A stretch of 64,000 nucleotides of DNA from Shewanella basaltis (lineage in GTDB: Bacteria; Pseudomonadota; Gammaproteobacteria; Enterobacterales; Shewanellaceae): contig NZ_JAKILA010000003.1 in assembly GCF_023283885.1 (NCBI RefSeq), forward strand, positions 1 through 64,000, in the 5' to 3' direction. Position numbers and translations under genes: made by a program. The notes below the pieces were generated by a model that searched no databases, had not been told where the DNA came from, and worked only from the letters and a program-made list of their open reading frames with translations. Shown piece by piece: positions 6,516-15,031 of the stretch; position 1 is the first letter of the stretch, and each line of letters begins with the position of its first letter.

Positions 6516-7036
6516 TATGCGTCAAATGCAACAATGTCTCTGTTTGTGTTTTCAAAATAATCCAATAATGCGTCGTAACCATTTTCTAGCTTAATGCCAT
6601 AGTGAGTTTCGTTTAATGGTACAACTAGATGAAATCTAAGTTCTCTATTGCCAACTGTTTCAATACTAGGCAAATCATCCAAAGCCATCGCTGGGATAGT
6701 TATTAATAGTGCAATCCAATTATGGTCATTAAAATAGCTATTCTGCGTTTTTACGGTATGCATTGAACAAAGATGAGCCGTTTGCTCATTGTATGACTGC
6801 ACGGAAGCTAATTCTAAAGAAATCTTTTTAGCATCTCCGTCTGAGAAAGTTAAATAGCAATCATCTGATTCTAAAGGAAATGAGAAAATAAGGTTTATAG
6901 GATCTTTATCTTCTCCAACCTGAAAATATCCAGCCCTATAACCATTTGGAATTTCAAAGGCTTGCAAGGGCTTTTCGGAGCCTAATGCTTCTGATAGGTA
7001 TAGGTATAATGAGCTTTCAAATTTAGAAAATTTCAT
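6515..7036 (-). CDS. Cassette gene: suppressor-of-fused-like protein
   Basis: The 173-residue product ends with ELRFHLVVPLNETHYGIKL followed by NGYDALLDYFENTN. This resembles the end of bacterial suppressor-of-fused (SUFU) domain proteins, where a VVPL-x-E-x5-KLENG-x-DALL pattern is common. Such domains are often found in immunity proteins against contact-dependent toxins. No signal peptide is seen. The stop codon overlaps the 3' junction of intron copy A, so the intron sits immediately after the gene. The family call is moderate; no toxin gene is adjacent. Confidence 0.65.
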   Translation of the reverse strand: MKFSKFESSLYLYLSEALGSEKPLQAFEIPNGYRAGYFQVGEDKDPINLIFSFPLESDDCYLTFSDGDAKKISLELASVQSYNEQTAHLCSMHTVKTQNSYFNDHNWIALLITIPAMALDDLPSIETVGNRELRFHLVVPLNETHYGIKLENGYDALLDYFENTNRDIVAFDA

Positions 7037-7053
7037 ACTTAGTCCGAATTGAC

Positions 7054-7118
7054 GTATAACGCCTCAATAACCGGCGCAGCTTTGCTGCGTCCGGCGCCTG
7101 CAAGGCGCGTAGTTGATT
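7054..7118 (-). repeat. attC recombination site next to intron copy B
   Basis: On the minus strand the site runs from AATCAACTACGCGCCTTGC to GTTATAC at 7060-7054. GGCGCCGGACGCAGC and GCTGCGCCGGTT are complementary arms around an AAA loop. It is compact (65 bp) and lies between the SUFU-like gene and the intron at 7124. Confidence 0.82.
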
Positions 7119-7123
7119 GACTT

Positions 7124-7449
7124 GTGTACGCCCAGCATGGGCATGAACTAATGAGGTGAAAGTCCTCTGTAGGAAGATCACCGTTACTCTTATTTATTAA
7201 AGAATAACATACTGTTATTAAACGTTAACTACTAGCGAATGGCAAGGGCTTAATCGCGAGGTTTGGTCCGGAGGAAGCCGCTAGCGTTTTCACTGATAAA
7301 GAATGCGAACAGATGAACAAGAACATCATATGAGGCGTTCATTATCCTAACCAGAGAGTTTAGTTAGGGGTTCTAAATGAACCGCCCTGTGCGGAGCCGC
7401 ATGCAGGGTGGTGTGGGGGCTGGAGGCTAGATACCTCCGGCTACCCGAT
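7124..7449 (+). mobile_element. Group II intron remnant, copy B (internally deleted)
   Basis: The first 210 bp and the last 75 bp match copy A almost base for base, including the GTGTACGCCC start, the domain V-like hairpin (7379-7414) and the CCCGAT end. About 260 bp of the middle (distal domain I to domain IV of the ribozyme) is replaced by a short CCTAACC...GGTTCT-like stem. It should not self-splice normally. Like copy A it lies beside attC, directly after a cassette stop codon, and runs opposite to the cassette genes. Confidence 0.82.
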
Positions 7450-9236
7450 TATACCTGTTTCACGAAAAATTCAGATTTACTTTTTACAGGGCTGCTCAAC
7501 TTAACACCAACCTCACCAGTTTCTAACTCTTCAACATCTTGGTCATTGACTCTAAGAGATATTATTTCAACTTTACTGTATTGGTCATTTTTCTTGATAT
7601 ATAGGCTCATCCCTTCAGCCAGTCTGACCCCATCGAGAACTAAGATTGCCACAGTTCCAGAAGAAAAGTATTCCTGTGGAACACCCAGAGATACAAGATT
7701 TTTTGGCTTTAACTCAATAAGCCCATATTCAAACAGGCAATCGCGAACCTCGTTCTTTAGAATCACCCCGCTTTCAATCAGAAAGTACGCATTATATAAA
7801 TCATACGTGGTAAGCAGCCCTCGCTTGTCTAAAACTGCATCTTTTATCTGGTTTTCGGTAAATGGAGGGTTGTTTCTTGTTTTTGGTGGCATATACCGTT
7901 GATGATTTACAATATATAACCCGTAAACATCAAACTTATTTCTCTGTTCTGCTCGTCGATATCTTATTTTACTAACTTGGGAGCAATCTTTATCTGTTGA
8001 CGTTCCGCCAACCCCTTTGATTTCAACAACTAAAAATCTGTCCCCGCAATCCACTTGAATATCTTCTTCCAGCAAATCTGGATTCGTCTCATCAAGGTTA
8101 AGAACACTAGGAAACTCAAGCCAATTAAGATAATGCTCCACTGCTGAAACAAGTTTGTCACCAGACTCTGATATCATTTCTCGTAGAAATGAATAACGCT
8201 CCCTAACTTCCTCAATCGCTTTCTCATTAGCCTCAACTTCAGCTATGTATCGTTTTTCGATATCGCCTCTCTCATTAACCAACTCTGCTTCGCCAGGCAA
8301 CAGGTACTCACCGTTGTCAAGCCAGCCGAACTGCCCATGATAAGGAAATAGGTTTGGAAAAATTTCTGACAAGTAATTATTGAACAGCTCTAATAAAAAT
8401 GACTTTTTATCCTTAATGCAAGGAAATACTAGAACAGCTCCTTTGGAGTGGGCGTGATAAAACGAGATTATTTCATCATCGTTATTGAGTAGTAGTGGTA
8501 TGAAATTGTTATCTTCAACCTGCTTGTTACTGTTATCCCAGTGGGTTGGGTGATGAAAAGCCAGCTCATAGCTTGAGTCTACAGAATATTTTAGAAGTAA
8601 GGACGTTAATTTTGTATCCTTATCTGGAGATTTCATTTTTTTGCCAGTTTTATTGTAGCAATAAGGGAAGCCATCATAAAACTGAGTATTATTAATTTCC
8701 GTTTGGTTTGTAATCCTGTTTTCGTAGGAATTTATTTCAACTTCCTGGTAGTTTACAGTCTCCTGTGAGCTAGCAAACACAATAACTATTGATTCTTTCT
8801 TCAGTATGTCGTTAATTTCTTTAGAAAGAATTCGAGTTGCATATGCTCTCGGGTTAAATATCTTTTCTGGGAAGGAACTGAGAAGTGCATATGTAGATTG
8901 CCCAGTTACATTGTCTAGTGAAATTTGGGTACTCTCGTAATCTACTTCCTCATAAAAATCCATGTTAAACACAAGGATGTCATGCTCATGTAGGTTTACT
9001 GGCTGAGAATAGTTTAACTTTAAAAAGTGTTGCTGGTTTCTTTGGTTGTTAGGCACTCGAACCAATTTACCTAGTGTACCGACGCTACAGTTATACGAAG
9101 CGTCTTCAAAGCCTCCTAGAACTGATTTATCTAGATCAAAAAGACAGATTTGAGGAGATTCATGGATGGATTTGTCATCTTTTTCCATTTTGACTTCTTT
9201 TTCTTCCGTAGTGTCCTGCTTCTTTCTTCCAAACAT
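7449..9236 (-). CDS. Cassette gene: 595-residue predicted PD-(D/E)XK nuclease with EF-Tu-II-like tail
   Basis: I do not recognise a named family. In order: a charged N-terminus (1-25); an alpha/beta region (about 80-290) with hydrophobic strands ILVFNMDF, IVIVFASS and AVLVFPCI; a charged helix, possibly coiled coil (about 318-355); a region at 360-450 with D392 followed by E405-x-K407 (FLVVEIKG), which fits the PD-(D/E)XK nuclease core; and residues 527-595, GTVAILVLDGVRLAEGMSLYI followed by VEIISLRVNDQDVEE and GEVGVKL, resembling the beta-barrel domain II of translation factors. It is large for a cassette gene. A role in phage defence or nucleic acid processing is plausible but unproven. The first in-frame ATG follows attC by about 18 bp. 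Confidence 0.7.
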   Translation of the reverse strand: MFGRKKQDTTEEKEVKMEKDDKSIHESPQICLFDLDKSVLGGFEDASYNCSVGTLGKLVRVPNNQRNQQHFLKLNYSQPVNLHEHDILVFNMDFYEEVDYESTQISLDNVTGQSTYALLSSFPEKIFNPRAYATRILSKEINDILKKESIVIVFASSQETVNYQEVEINSYENRITNQTEINNTQFYDGFPYCYNKTGKKMKSPDKDTKLTSLLLKYSVDSSYELAFHHPTHWDNSNKQVEDNNFIPLLLNNDDEIISFYHAHSKGAVLVFPCIKDKKSFLLELFNNYLSEIFPNLFPYHGQFGWLDNGEYLLPGEAELVNERGDIEKRYIAEVEANEKAIEEVRERYSFLREMISESGDKLVSAVEHYLNWLEFPSVLNLDETNPDLLEEDIQVDCGDRFLVVEIKGVGGTSTDKDCSQVSKIRYRRAEQRNKFDVYGLYIVNHQRYMPPKTRNNPPFTENQIKDAVLDKRGLLTTYDLYNAYFLIESGVILKNEVRDCLFEYGLIELKPKNLVSLGVPQEYFSSGTVAILVLDGVRLAEGMSLYIKKNDQYSKVEIISLRVNDQDVEELETGEVGVKLSSPVKSKSEFFVKQV

Positions 9237-9253
9237 CTAAGGTCCTTTTAAAA

Positions 9254-9331
9254 GGTATAACGCTTAAAGCACCGGCGGAAAAACCAGAGCGAAGCGGCGG
9301 TTTTTACGTCCGGTGCCTTTACTTGTTAGCT
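9254..9331 (-). repeat. attC recombination site
   Basis: Read on the minus strand, GCTAACAAGTAAAGGCACCGG leads into arms AAAAACCGCCG and GTTTTTCCGCCGG with loop CTTCGCTCTG, and ends AAGCGTTATACC. All attC features are present. The final codons and stop of the upstream gene overlap its left core. Confidence 0.88.
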
Positions 9332-9633
9332 GCACGCCGCATACGCTGAGCAAATGCATACAATGAAGACAGCAACTCTTGAAATTGATTATTAATTTCT
9401 TTGTGGTTTGGTTTCCATTGAAACTTACCACTCTGATCCGTGGTTTGACCTAGAACTAGATCATTAAGGCTGCCCATCCCTCCGCTACCTGATAGTATGG
9501 TTTCAGCACATCGCTGGTACTCACCACTATCAAAGGCCGCTAAAGCCTTCTGAAAAAATTGCGACCACCGACTTCCATCTTGCTCAAGCAATTCAATCAT
9601 TAGGACTAGATCTTTTCTAGTTTTATCGTACAT
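9319..9633 (-). CDS. Cassette gene: small cytosolic protein with GGMGSLNDLVL motif
   Basis: The 104-residue product is helical, with an N-terminal LIELLEQDGSRWSQFFQKAL, a central LSGSGGMGSLNDLVLGQ and a C-terminal SLYAFAQRMRRAANK. The GGMGS-x-NDL phrase recurs in small uncharacterised bacterial proteins (I believe the DUF6966 group, not certain). No signal or membrane segment is seen. It is the first gene of the leftward array: GTTAGCTGCC, an attC/attI-like right core, lies just upstream at 9646-9655. Confidence 0.7.
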   Translation of the reverse strand: MYDKTRKDLVLMIELLEQDGSRWSQFFQKALAAFDSGEYQRCAETILSGSGGMGSLNDLVLGQTTDQSGKFQWKPNHKEINNQFQELLSSLYAFAQRMRRAANK

Positions 9634-9639
9634 AACTTC

Positions 9640-9720
9640 CTTAAGGCAGCTAACAGCTTATTGAACAACAAACTAAATCTAAAATCGGCCGTTCAAGTTA
9701 TTGATTAATAACATCCTACA
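9640..9720 (-). other. Proximal end of the leftward cassette array (half core site, no integrase)
   Basis: On the minus strand AAGCTGTTAGCTGCC precedes the first cassette gene, giving a GTTRRRY-like core without a clear paired left half. In a complete integron attI and a divergent intI would lie here, but no integrase reading frame exists between 9634 and 11215. The array is therefore either cut off from its platform or was always integrase-free. Confidence 0.45.
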
Positions 9721-11215
9721 TTTGCTAACTTATTGTTGTAAAGCAGTTTTAGTTAACTCTACTGACAAATAAAAGTGGGCTTGCGCATTAAAAGTGGACC
9801 CAAGATGTTACAATAAATAAAAATCCACTTATTTCAGTGTATTACAAAATAAACAAATTATTCATCGTACTACTTTAGTTTACTTATTAGCCGATTTGCC
9901 TTAAAAACACGCCAAAAACCATTACAACTGTTTTTGTGGCCCGAGTAGAATTCAGTTGAATAAATGGAAATCAATTAATAAACAATATCTTATGGACGCT
10001 TTTTGTTTTTATAAATGAATTTTCATATCTTTAAAAATTCCTAAATTCAACTCCTAAATTGAGGCCGTTGAAGAAAATGACGTGAGCTAGCCATGGATGG
10101 CGAGCTAGCTTTAGAGGGGAAGGGTCGTTCCTTGGCATCCATGCCACCACGACATTCGTGAATCCATTCACATCCGACTCCCATCTGAAGCGTTAGCATT
10201 TTCATTCTTTACCATAAAGAGGTGGCCGAAGAACACTCAGACGAAGTTAAAAGCTGGATTTAACCACGTCGCGAAATTATCTCAGCTGTTTTTTAGTCAA
10301 TAATGATAATTTTGAGGTGACGGCTGGGCCAATTCTTTTATAAAAAGTAAAGAGGGAACAGCCGTTGGTTTCCTCTTGGTCTGGTGTGGGCGAAGCGCCA
10401 CGACGTTAGTGGCCGCAGGCCATGAGTATAAAAGTACAAAGCTAACACCTGGATCCCGGCTAAAAACATTGCCGGGACGACGAGAAAGTAGCTAACAAGC
10501 TTCTATCCAACAATGAGTTAGATGCCTCAGCTTGAAATGCCTAAATTCAACTCTGAACTTGAGGCCGTTGAAGACTCTTTACAAAAGAATACGTGAGTTG
10601 ACCAACGCATGCACCTCACTAAACTACTCTTTAAAACTTGCTGATAAGACAAACATTAACAGCTTCATCATGGTGGTTTGCGAGCCGACCGTCCGACCCA
10701 TGGACGGGTCGGTCGAGCTACATGGATGTACTAGCGCGTGTCGGTAAGTGAATGCCATGTTGAAGCCAAATAAAACCTTACAGCTATATGTTTTGCAATG
10801 TGTGAAGCGCCACGACGTTAGTGGTCGCAGGCCATGAGTACAAAACAAACACCTGGACCCCGGCTAAAAAGCACTGCCGGGGCGACGGTTAAATTAGCCT
10901 GCGTCAGTTACAACTTACTACCTTAATTTGGTGTGGGCGACGCGCCACGATGTTAGTGACTGTAGGCCATAAGTCAGAATCTATCCCTATGACAGATTAT
11001 CAATTTTGTCGATATAACAAAGTCTGCTTTTCATTAGTACAAGCTGTCGTTACCATAGGTTGGGTTATCTTAGGCTCTTTCAAATAATACAGCGCAGGCC
11101 TTCGGTATATCTGCTAACCAGTTCCATTACATAACTTGAATAAATCGACTGATTGTCGATACGCTGAGCCATCAAGTTGTGAACAAACCTTTTACTTAAT
11201 TAACCAGGTATCCCT
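9721..11215. repeat. Gene-free 1.5 kb of mixed palindromic repeats
   Basis: No convincing gene is present. Repeated modules include: AAATTCAACTC...TTGAGGCCGTTGAAGA at about 10046-10076 and 10541-10573; GAGCTAGCCATGGATGGCGA near 10085 and the related GACCGTCCGACCCATGGACG near 10688; GCGCCACGACGTTAGTGG at about 10395, 10807 and 10941; and CACCTGGAYCCCGGCT...GCCGGGRCGACG at about 10446 and 10850. These modules match in part those at 4272-4400. The stretch separates the cassette array from selO. Confidence 0.75.
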
Positions 11216-12979
11216 ATGACTAATCAACTGTCCCAGCAAACATCAGCAACGGTCGATACCGTCGACGATCTCGCTAAATGGGTAAACTACTCGTTGATGA
11301 ACACGCTTAAGCGTGATCCTGATGCAACATCTGATGGTGCTGATCATAGGCCTAGGCAAGTCTTTTCGGGCCACTATGTTCCCGTTAACCCCACACCGAT
11401 TGAAAAACCTGAGTATGTGGCACACAGCCATACTTTTTTTAAAGAATTAGGGTTTGCCGACAGTATGGCGCAGTCGTCTGATTTTATGCGTTTGTTTTCT
11501 GGTGATCTTACACATGTCCCTGAGCCAATGAGTAAAGTGGGTTGGGCGTGTGGTTATGCATTGTCGATTTATGGCACAGAATACATTCAACAATGCCCAT
11601 TTAGAACCGGTAATGGTTATGGTGACGGCCGAGCTGTGTCTGTGGTTGAGGCGGTTATCAATGGCAAGCGTTGGGAGATGCAACTTAAAGGTGGTGGCCG
11701 CACGCCTTATTGCCGTGGTGCAGATGGCCGTGCGGTATTGCGCTCAAGTGTGCGTGAGTTTTTAGCGCAAGAGCATATGCATGCGTTGGGTGTACCCACG
11801 TCTCGCTCGCTCAGTTTATATGTGTCTAAAACCGACACGGTGCAGCGGCCTTGGTATTCCGAAGGATCGCGTGAGCAAGACCCCGACCGAATGATCACCG
11901 AGGCGGTGGCAATTTCCACCCGTGTGGCGCCGTCATTTATTCGGGTAGGGCAGCTTGAGCTTTTTGGCCGCCGCGCCCGTAAACATGAACATCCGCAAGC
12001 GATGGCAGAGCTTGAACAGCTGGTGCTGCATTTAATCGATCGTGAATACGCTGATGTTATTGACCCGCAGCTGTCTTTAAACGACAAAGTACTCAAGCTT
12101 GCGTATGAGTTCCGTCACCGTTTAACCTCATTGGTGGCTAACTGGATCCGTGTGGGTTACTGCCAAGGTAATTTTAACAGCGATAACTGCGCAGCGGGTG
12201 GCTTTACCCTAGATTATGGCCCGTTTGGTTTTTGTGATGTGTTTAACCCACAATATCAACCTTGGACCGGCGGCGGACAGCATTTTGCGTTTTTAAATCA
12301 AGACGCCGCTGCAGAGCGTAATTTTTTGATGTTTTGTACTGCATTAAGCCCATTACTGGCCAATGAAGCCGATGCTATAGATGGGCTTCAGCAATTGGTT
12401 AATGATTTTGCTACCGATATGCAAACAAAAATGGAGCAGATGTGGGCGGCTAAATTGGGGCTTAGCACGTTTAACGCGCCGCTGTGGGCTGAGCTTATCA
12501 GCCTAATGCAGCAAACATCCGTGGATTACACCCTGTTTTTCCGTGAACTCTCGTCGTTACCTGATGATATTGAGCCGTTAACTAAAAGCTTTTACCGAGA
12601 TTTGTCGCAAGGGCAAGGATTAGCGCAACGCTGGTCGGCGTGGTTAGCACAGTGGCATTCGCTACTAAGCAGTGAGGCAAATAGCCCTGTAACAAATAGC
12701 CCTGCGGGCATGACTGACACGACCATACCACGCAGCCGTGACGATATCGCTAAGCAGATGAAACAAATTAACCCTAAGTACAGTTTACGCGAGTGGTTGT
12801 TGGTGCCAGCATATCAACAAGCGAGCCAGGGGGATTATACCTTGCTGCGCGAATTACAGGCGGTGATGACCAATCCTTATGCTGAGCAATCTCAAGAGGT
12901 TGAGGACAAATACTATCGCCTTAAGGCATCTGAATATTTTGGGGTCGGTGGGTGTTCGCACTTGAGCTGCTCGTCATAA
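11216..12979 (+). CDS. selO: Protein adenylyltransferase SelO (YdiU/UPF0061 family)
   Basis: The 587-residue protein has the SelO pseudokinase fold, which moves AMP from ATP to Ser, Thr or Tyr of target proteins. Seen here: [19 protein letters not shown] (about 156-174) with the lysine that holds phosphates, and GNFNSDN (D323) and LDYGPFGF (D333) with the metal-binding and catalytic residues. It ends in CSHLSCSS, where animal SelO carries selenocysteine near the C-terminus; bacterial members use cysteine. It is longer than E. coli SelO by about 100 residues, mainly through an N-terminal extension and an insert near 490. It stands alone, upstream of an opposing lipoprotein gene. Confidence 0.93.
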   Translation: MTNQLSQQTSATVDTVDDLAKWVNYSLMNTLKRDPDATSDGADHRPRQVFSGHYVPVNPTPIEKPEYVAHSHTFFKELGFADSMAQSSDFMRLFSGDLTHVPEPMSKVGWACGYALSIYGTEYIQQCPFRTGNGYGDGRAVSVVEAVINGKRWEMQLKGGGRTPYCRGADGRAVLRSSVREFLAQEHMHALGVPTSRSLSLYVSKTDTVQRPWYSEGSREQDPDRMITEAVAISTRVAPSFIRVGQLELFGRRARKHEHPQAMAELEQLVLHLIDREYADVIDPQLSLNDKVLKLAYEFRHRLTSLVANWIRVGYCQGNFNSDNCAAGGFTLDYGPFGFCDVFNPQYQPWTGGGQHFAFLNQDAAAERNFLMFCTALSPLLANEADAIDGLQQLVNDFATDMQTKMEQMWAAKLGLSTFNAPLWAELISLMQQTSVDYTLFFRELSSLPDDIEPLTKSFYRDLSQGQGLAQRWSAWLAQWHSLLSSEANSPVTNSPAGMTDTTIPRSRDDIAKQMKQINPKYSLREWLLVPAYQQASQGDYTLLRELQAVMTNPYAEQSQEVEDKYYRLKASEYFGVGGCSHLSCSS

Positions 12980-13047
12980 CGTTTAGTTAACGATTTAGTA
13001 TCGACGACAAACTCGATTGGTGAATTGATAAATAAGAGTAGGAAGGC

Positions 13048-13920
13048 TTAAGGCGTTGCCTTCCAAAATTCATCTAAACTGCCACAATCTGTTTTTCCAT
13101 AAAGGACATCACCATAGTCAAACTGCCTGGTATAGAGTTCAAACATTGAAAAATGTTCTATCCAAACAACGACTCCGTCTTTAATACCGTAAGAATAAGA
13201 CGGTCTGTTGTAGGTTAATACGTTGGTATCGATTACAGAATGAGTTTGCTCAGGCTGACCTAATACGGCGAGTATATGTGTTTCTGTGTCGCCGAGTTGA
13301 ATGGTGCTTGCTAGCTCGTAGCGATTCGTAATGGTTTTCTGCTCATTTTCATTTTTTCCAGTCATTTCATCATGAATCATAAAAGGTGCAGCGACGAGCA
13401 GTGCGGGTGAATACACAATGAGCGTTAAGGTATTGGCTATCACTGTATTGGCTGGCGTTTTGTCTGTGGTTGCTTTTGGATGATTAACGCGAAAATTAAG
13501 CCCCTTACTTAATTGGTCTTTTGATTTTATCCAATCGTGGTAGGGTGTTATCCCTGCACTTAGCCAGTGTTTTCTTTTGGTTTTAAACAGTGTTCTGCAG
13601 GAGAATAAGTCACGAACATCGTCATCTAACATGACTGATTGTAATGTGTCGTCTTTAAAGTAAAGACCGATGTTGACGTTGGTGTCGACATTGATTGCTT
13701 CAATATAAGAGTAAGTACTCTGATTTTCTATAACATCAAATGCATTAATGCGCGGGTAAGTTATCAGTTTGAGGACATCTTGCTTCGATTTACCTAAAAA
13801 AAGTTTTTTAAGGATATGCTCTTGCGCTGAAACGTACTGTTCAGCCGGTATGTGTTCTATTGGCTGTTGGGTACTACAACCAGTGAGTAATACCGTGATC
13901 ATCATTACCATTCGTAGCAT
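13048..13920 (-). CDS. Predicted lipoprotein of unknown function
   Basis: The 290-residue protein has a lipoprotein signal with lipobox LLTGC (cysteine at about 15). Two segments, KLFLGKSKQDVLKLI with TYSYIEAIN, and IQLGDTETHILAVLGQPEQ with TYNRPSY, look like repeats of an SmpA/BamE-like fold: helix, glycine turn, then beta strands. A hydrophobic stretch at about 160-180 (LTLIVYSPALLVAAPF) may be membrane-associated. It faces selO tail to tail. I would not assign a specific function. Confidence 0.75.
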   Translation of the reverse strand: MLRMVMMITVLLTGCSTQQPIEHIPAEQYVSAQEHILKKLFLGKSKQDVLKLITYPRINAFDVIENQSTYSYIEAINVDTNVNIGLYFKDDTLQSVMLDDDVRDLFSCRTLFKTKRKHWLSAGITPYHDWIKSKDQLSKGLNFRVNHPKATTDKTPANTVIANTLTLIVYSPALLVAAPFMIHDEMTGKNENEQKTITNRYELASTIQLGDTETHILAVLGQPEQTHSVIDTNVLTYNRPSYSYGIKDGVVVWIEHFSMFELYTRQFDYGDVLYGKTDCGSLDEFWKATP

Positions 13921-13979
13921 CGAGTTTTCTCACTTTCGAAGAATGTAGCAGTATTATATTGATCCGTGGGCAATGTAAA

Positions 13980-14160
13980 TAACCTGAACTCGGAAACAGT
14001 CCTTTGCCCTGCTCACTGCGTTGAATCGACTTACAATAGGCTAGCTATTGACGCGTCAATTCGCCTTGTTAGCAGAACAAATGACAAGCTTGAAAGTGAG
14101 AGTGGGTAACATGTTGATTTTAAATAGTATAAGTTCATCCCTTATCCCGAACTCAGGTTA
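13980..14160. repeat. MITE-like repeat family A, copy 1
   Basis: The 181-bp element has terminal inverted repeats (TAACCTGAACTCGG at the left, CCCGAACTCAGGTTA at the right). Its interior includes GACGCGTCAAT, AGCTTGAAAG and CAATAGGCTAGCTATTG-type segments shared with copies at 34253-34448 and 35336-35534. It carries no reading frame. It lies between the lipoprotein gene and the satD control region. Confidence 0.8.
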
Positions 14161-14222
14161 AATAACCTAAGTCCCAAATCTTAAAACCCAATGCTCTGTG
14201 CATAATAAAACGACAATTGACA

Positions 14223-14349
14223 TTAGCTGTTAATGGCTAAATGTTAATATTTAGCCATTAACGGCTAAATTTATCGATAGGGCTTGGATTATTAATTGCT
14301 ATTAGCCAAAAAAGGCTAAATTTGCATTATTAGCCTAAAATGGCTAAAT
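14223..14349 (+). promoter_or_regulatory. Array of four TTAGCC...GGCTAA operators before satD
   Basis: Four imperfect palindromes occur: 14223-14241 (TTAGCTGTTAATGGCTAAA), 14249-14270, 14301-14321 and 14329-14349. Each has TTAGCC and GGCTAAA half sites separated by six to seven bases. Centres within each pair are about 28 bp apart, near 2.7 helical turns, and the two pairs are 51 bp apart. The satD product has a C-terminal helix-turn-helix-like region, so self-regulation is a reasonable inference. Confidence 0.7.
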
Positions 14350-14380
14350 TGGTATTAGTCTGCAAACAAAGGAGCGTTAT

Positions 14381-15031
14381 GTGGAGCCTATCTATAAACC
14401 CATCGCGGTGATTGTCGGCGATGTTGTTGACTCAACCAAGCTTACATCAACCCAATTTGAGCACCTGCTTGAACGGATTAAATCGATTCAGGCATGGATA
14501 AGTAAAGGGCATAGCGCCAATGCGCACAGTATTGAGCGCGGAGATGAATTTCAGTCTGTGGTGCATGATATTGAAAATGCCTTGCGATACACGATTATTT
14601 ACCGAATTGGCATAAAAGCACTGGGTAAAGCCTTTGATAGCCGCATTAGTTTTGCCATTGCTGCGCATGCTGAGCTGCGTGAGTCGGTGTCGGAGTCAAT
14701 GGGGCCTGCCTTTGTGCTTTCTGGGCGAGGACTTAATGGCCTTAAGCATGACCGATTATTGTTTAACTCAGATAATGTGGCTTTGGCAGAGTATTTTGAC
14801 TTGTTGTTTAAGTACCTTGATAAGCAACTGACCGAGCTAACTGCGCGCCAATGTGAAGTCATGCTGCCCATGCTGCAAACACTTAATGAATTATCAATTA
14901 GTGAGTTAGCAGAACAGCTTGATGTGGCGACTGCGACTGCCAGTAAGTCACTTAAAGCGTCAGGCTGGCCATTGATTAATGAGCTAAATTGTCGCTTTGT
15001 CGACAAAGTTGCGGAGCTCAACTATGACTGA
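14381..15031 (+). CDS. SatD family protein
   Basis: The 216-residue protein matches the SatD family: VIVGDVVDSTKL at 9-20, IERGDEFQSVV near 47-57, and a C-terminal part LNELSISELAEQL followed by ATATASKSLKASGW that resembles a helix-turn-helix. The pair of motifs VGDVVDST and GDEF recalls the metal-binding strands of class III nucleotide cyclases and GGDEF domains; that likeness is my reading, not established. The first codon, ATG at 14381, follows AAAGGAGCG at good spacing. The stop overlaps the start of the DUF3307 gene (ATGACTGA), so the two are translationally coupled. Confidence 0.85.
   Translation: MEPIYKPIAVIVGDVVDSTKLTSTQFEHLLERIKSIQAWISKGHSANAHSIERGDEFQSVVHDIENALRYTIIYRIGIKALGKAFDSRISFAIAAHAELRESVSESMGPAFVLSGRGLNGLKHDRLLFNSDNVALAEYFDLLFKYLDKQLTELTARQCEVMLPMLQTLNELSISELAEQLDVATATASKSLKASGWPLINELNCRFVDKVAELNYD

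Noticed and set aside
1..9660. CRISPR array
   Set aside because: The regular repeats are attC sites of variable length separated by genes, not short identical repeats with spacers.
10532..10848. Two overlapping frames on opposite strands in the repeat cluster
   Set aside because: Both run through palindromic repeat modules and have no ribosome site or recognisable protein features.
9634..11215. Integron integrase gene intI at the proximal end of the leftward array
   Set aside because: No reading frame long enough or with tyrosine recombinase motifs is present in any frame there.
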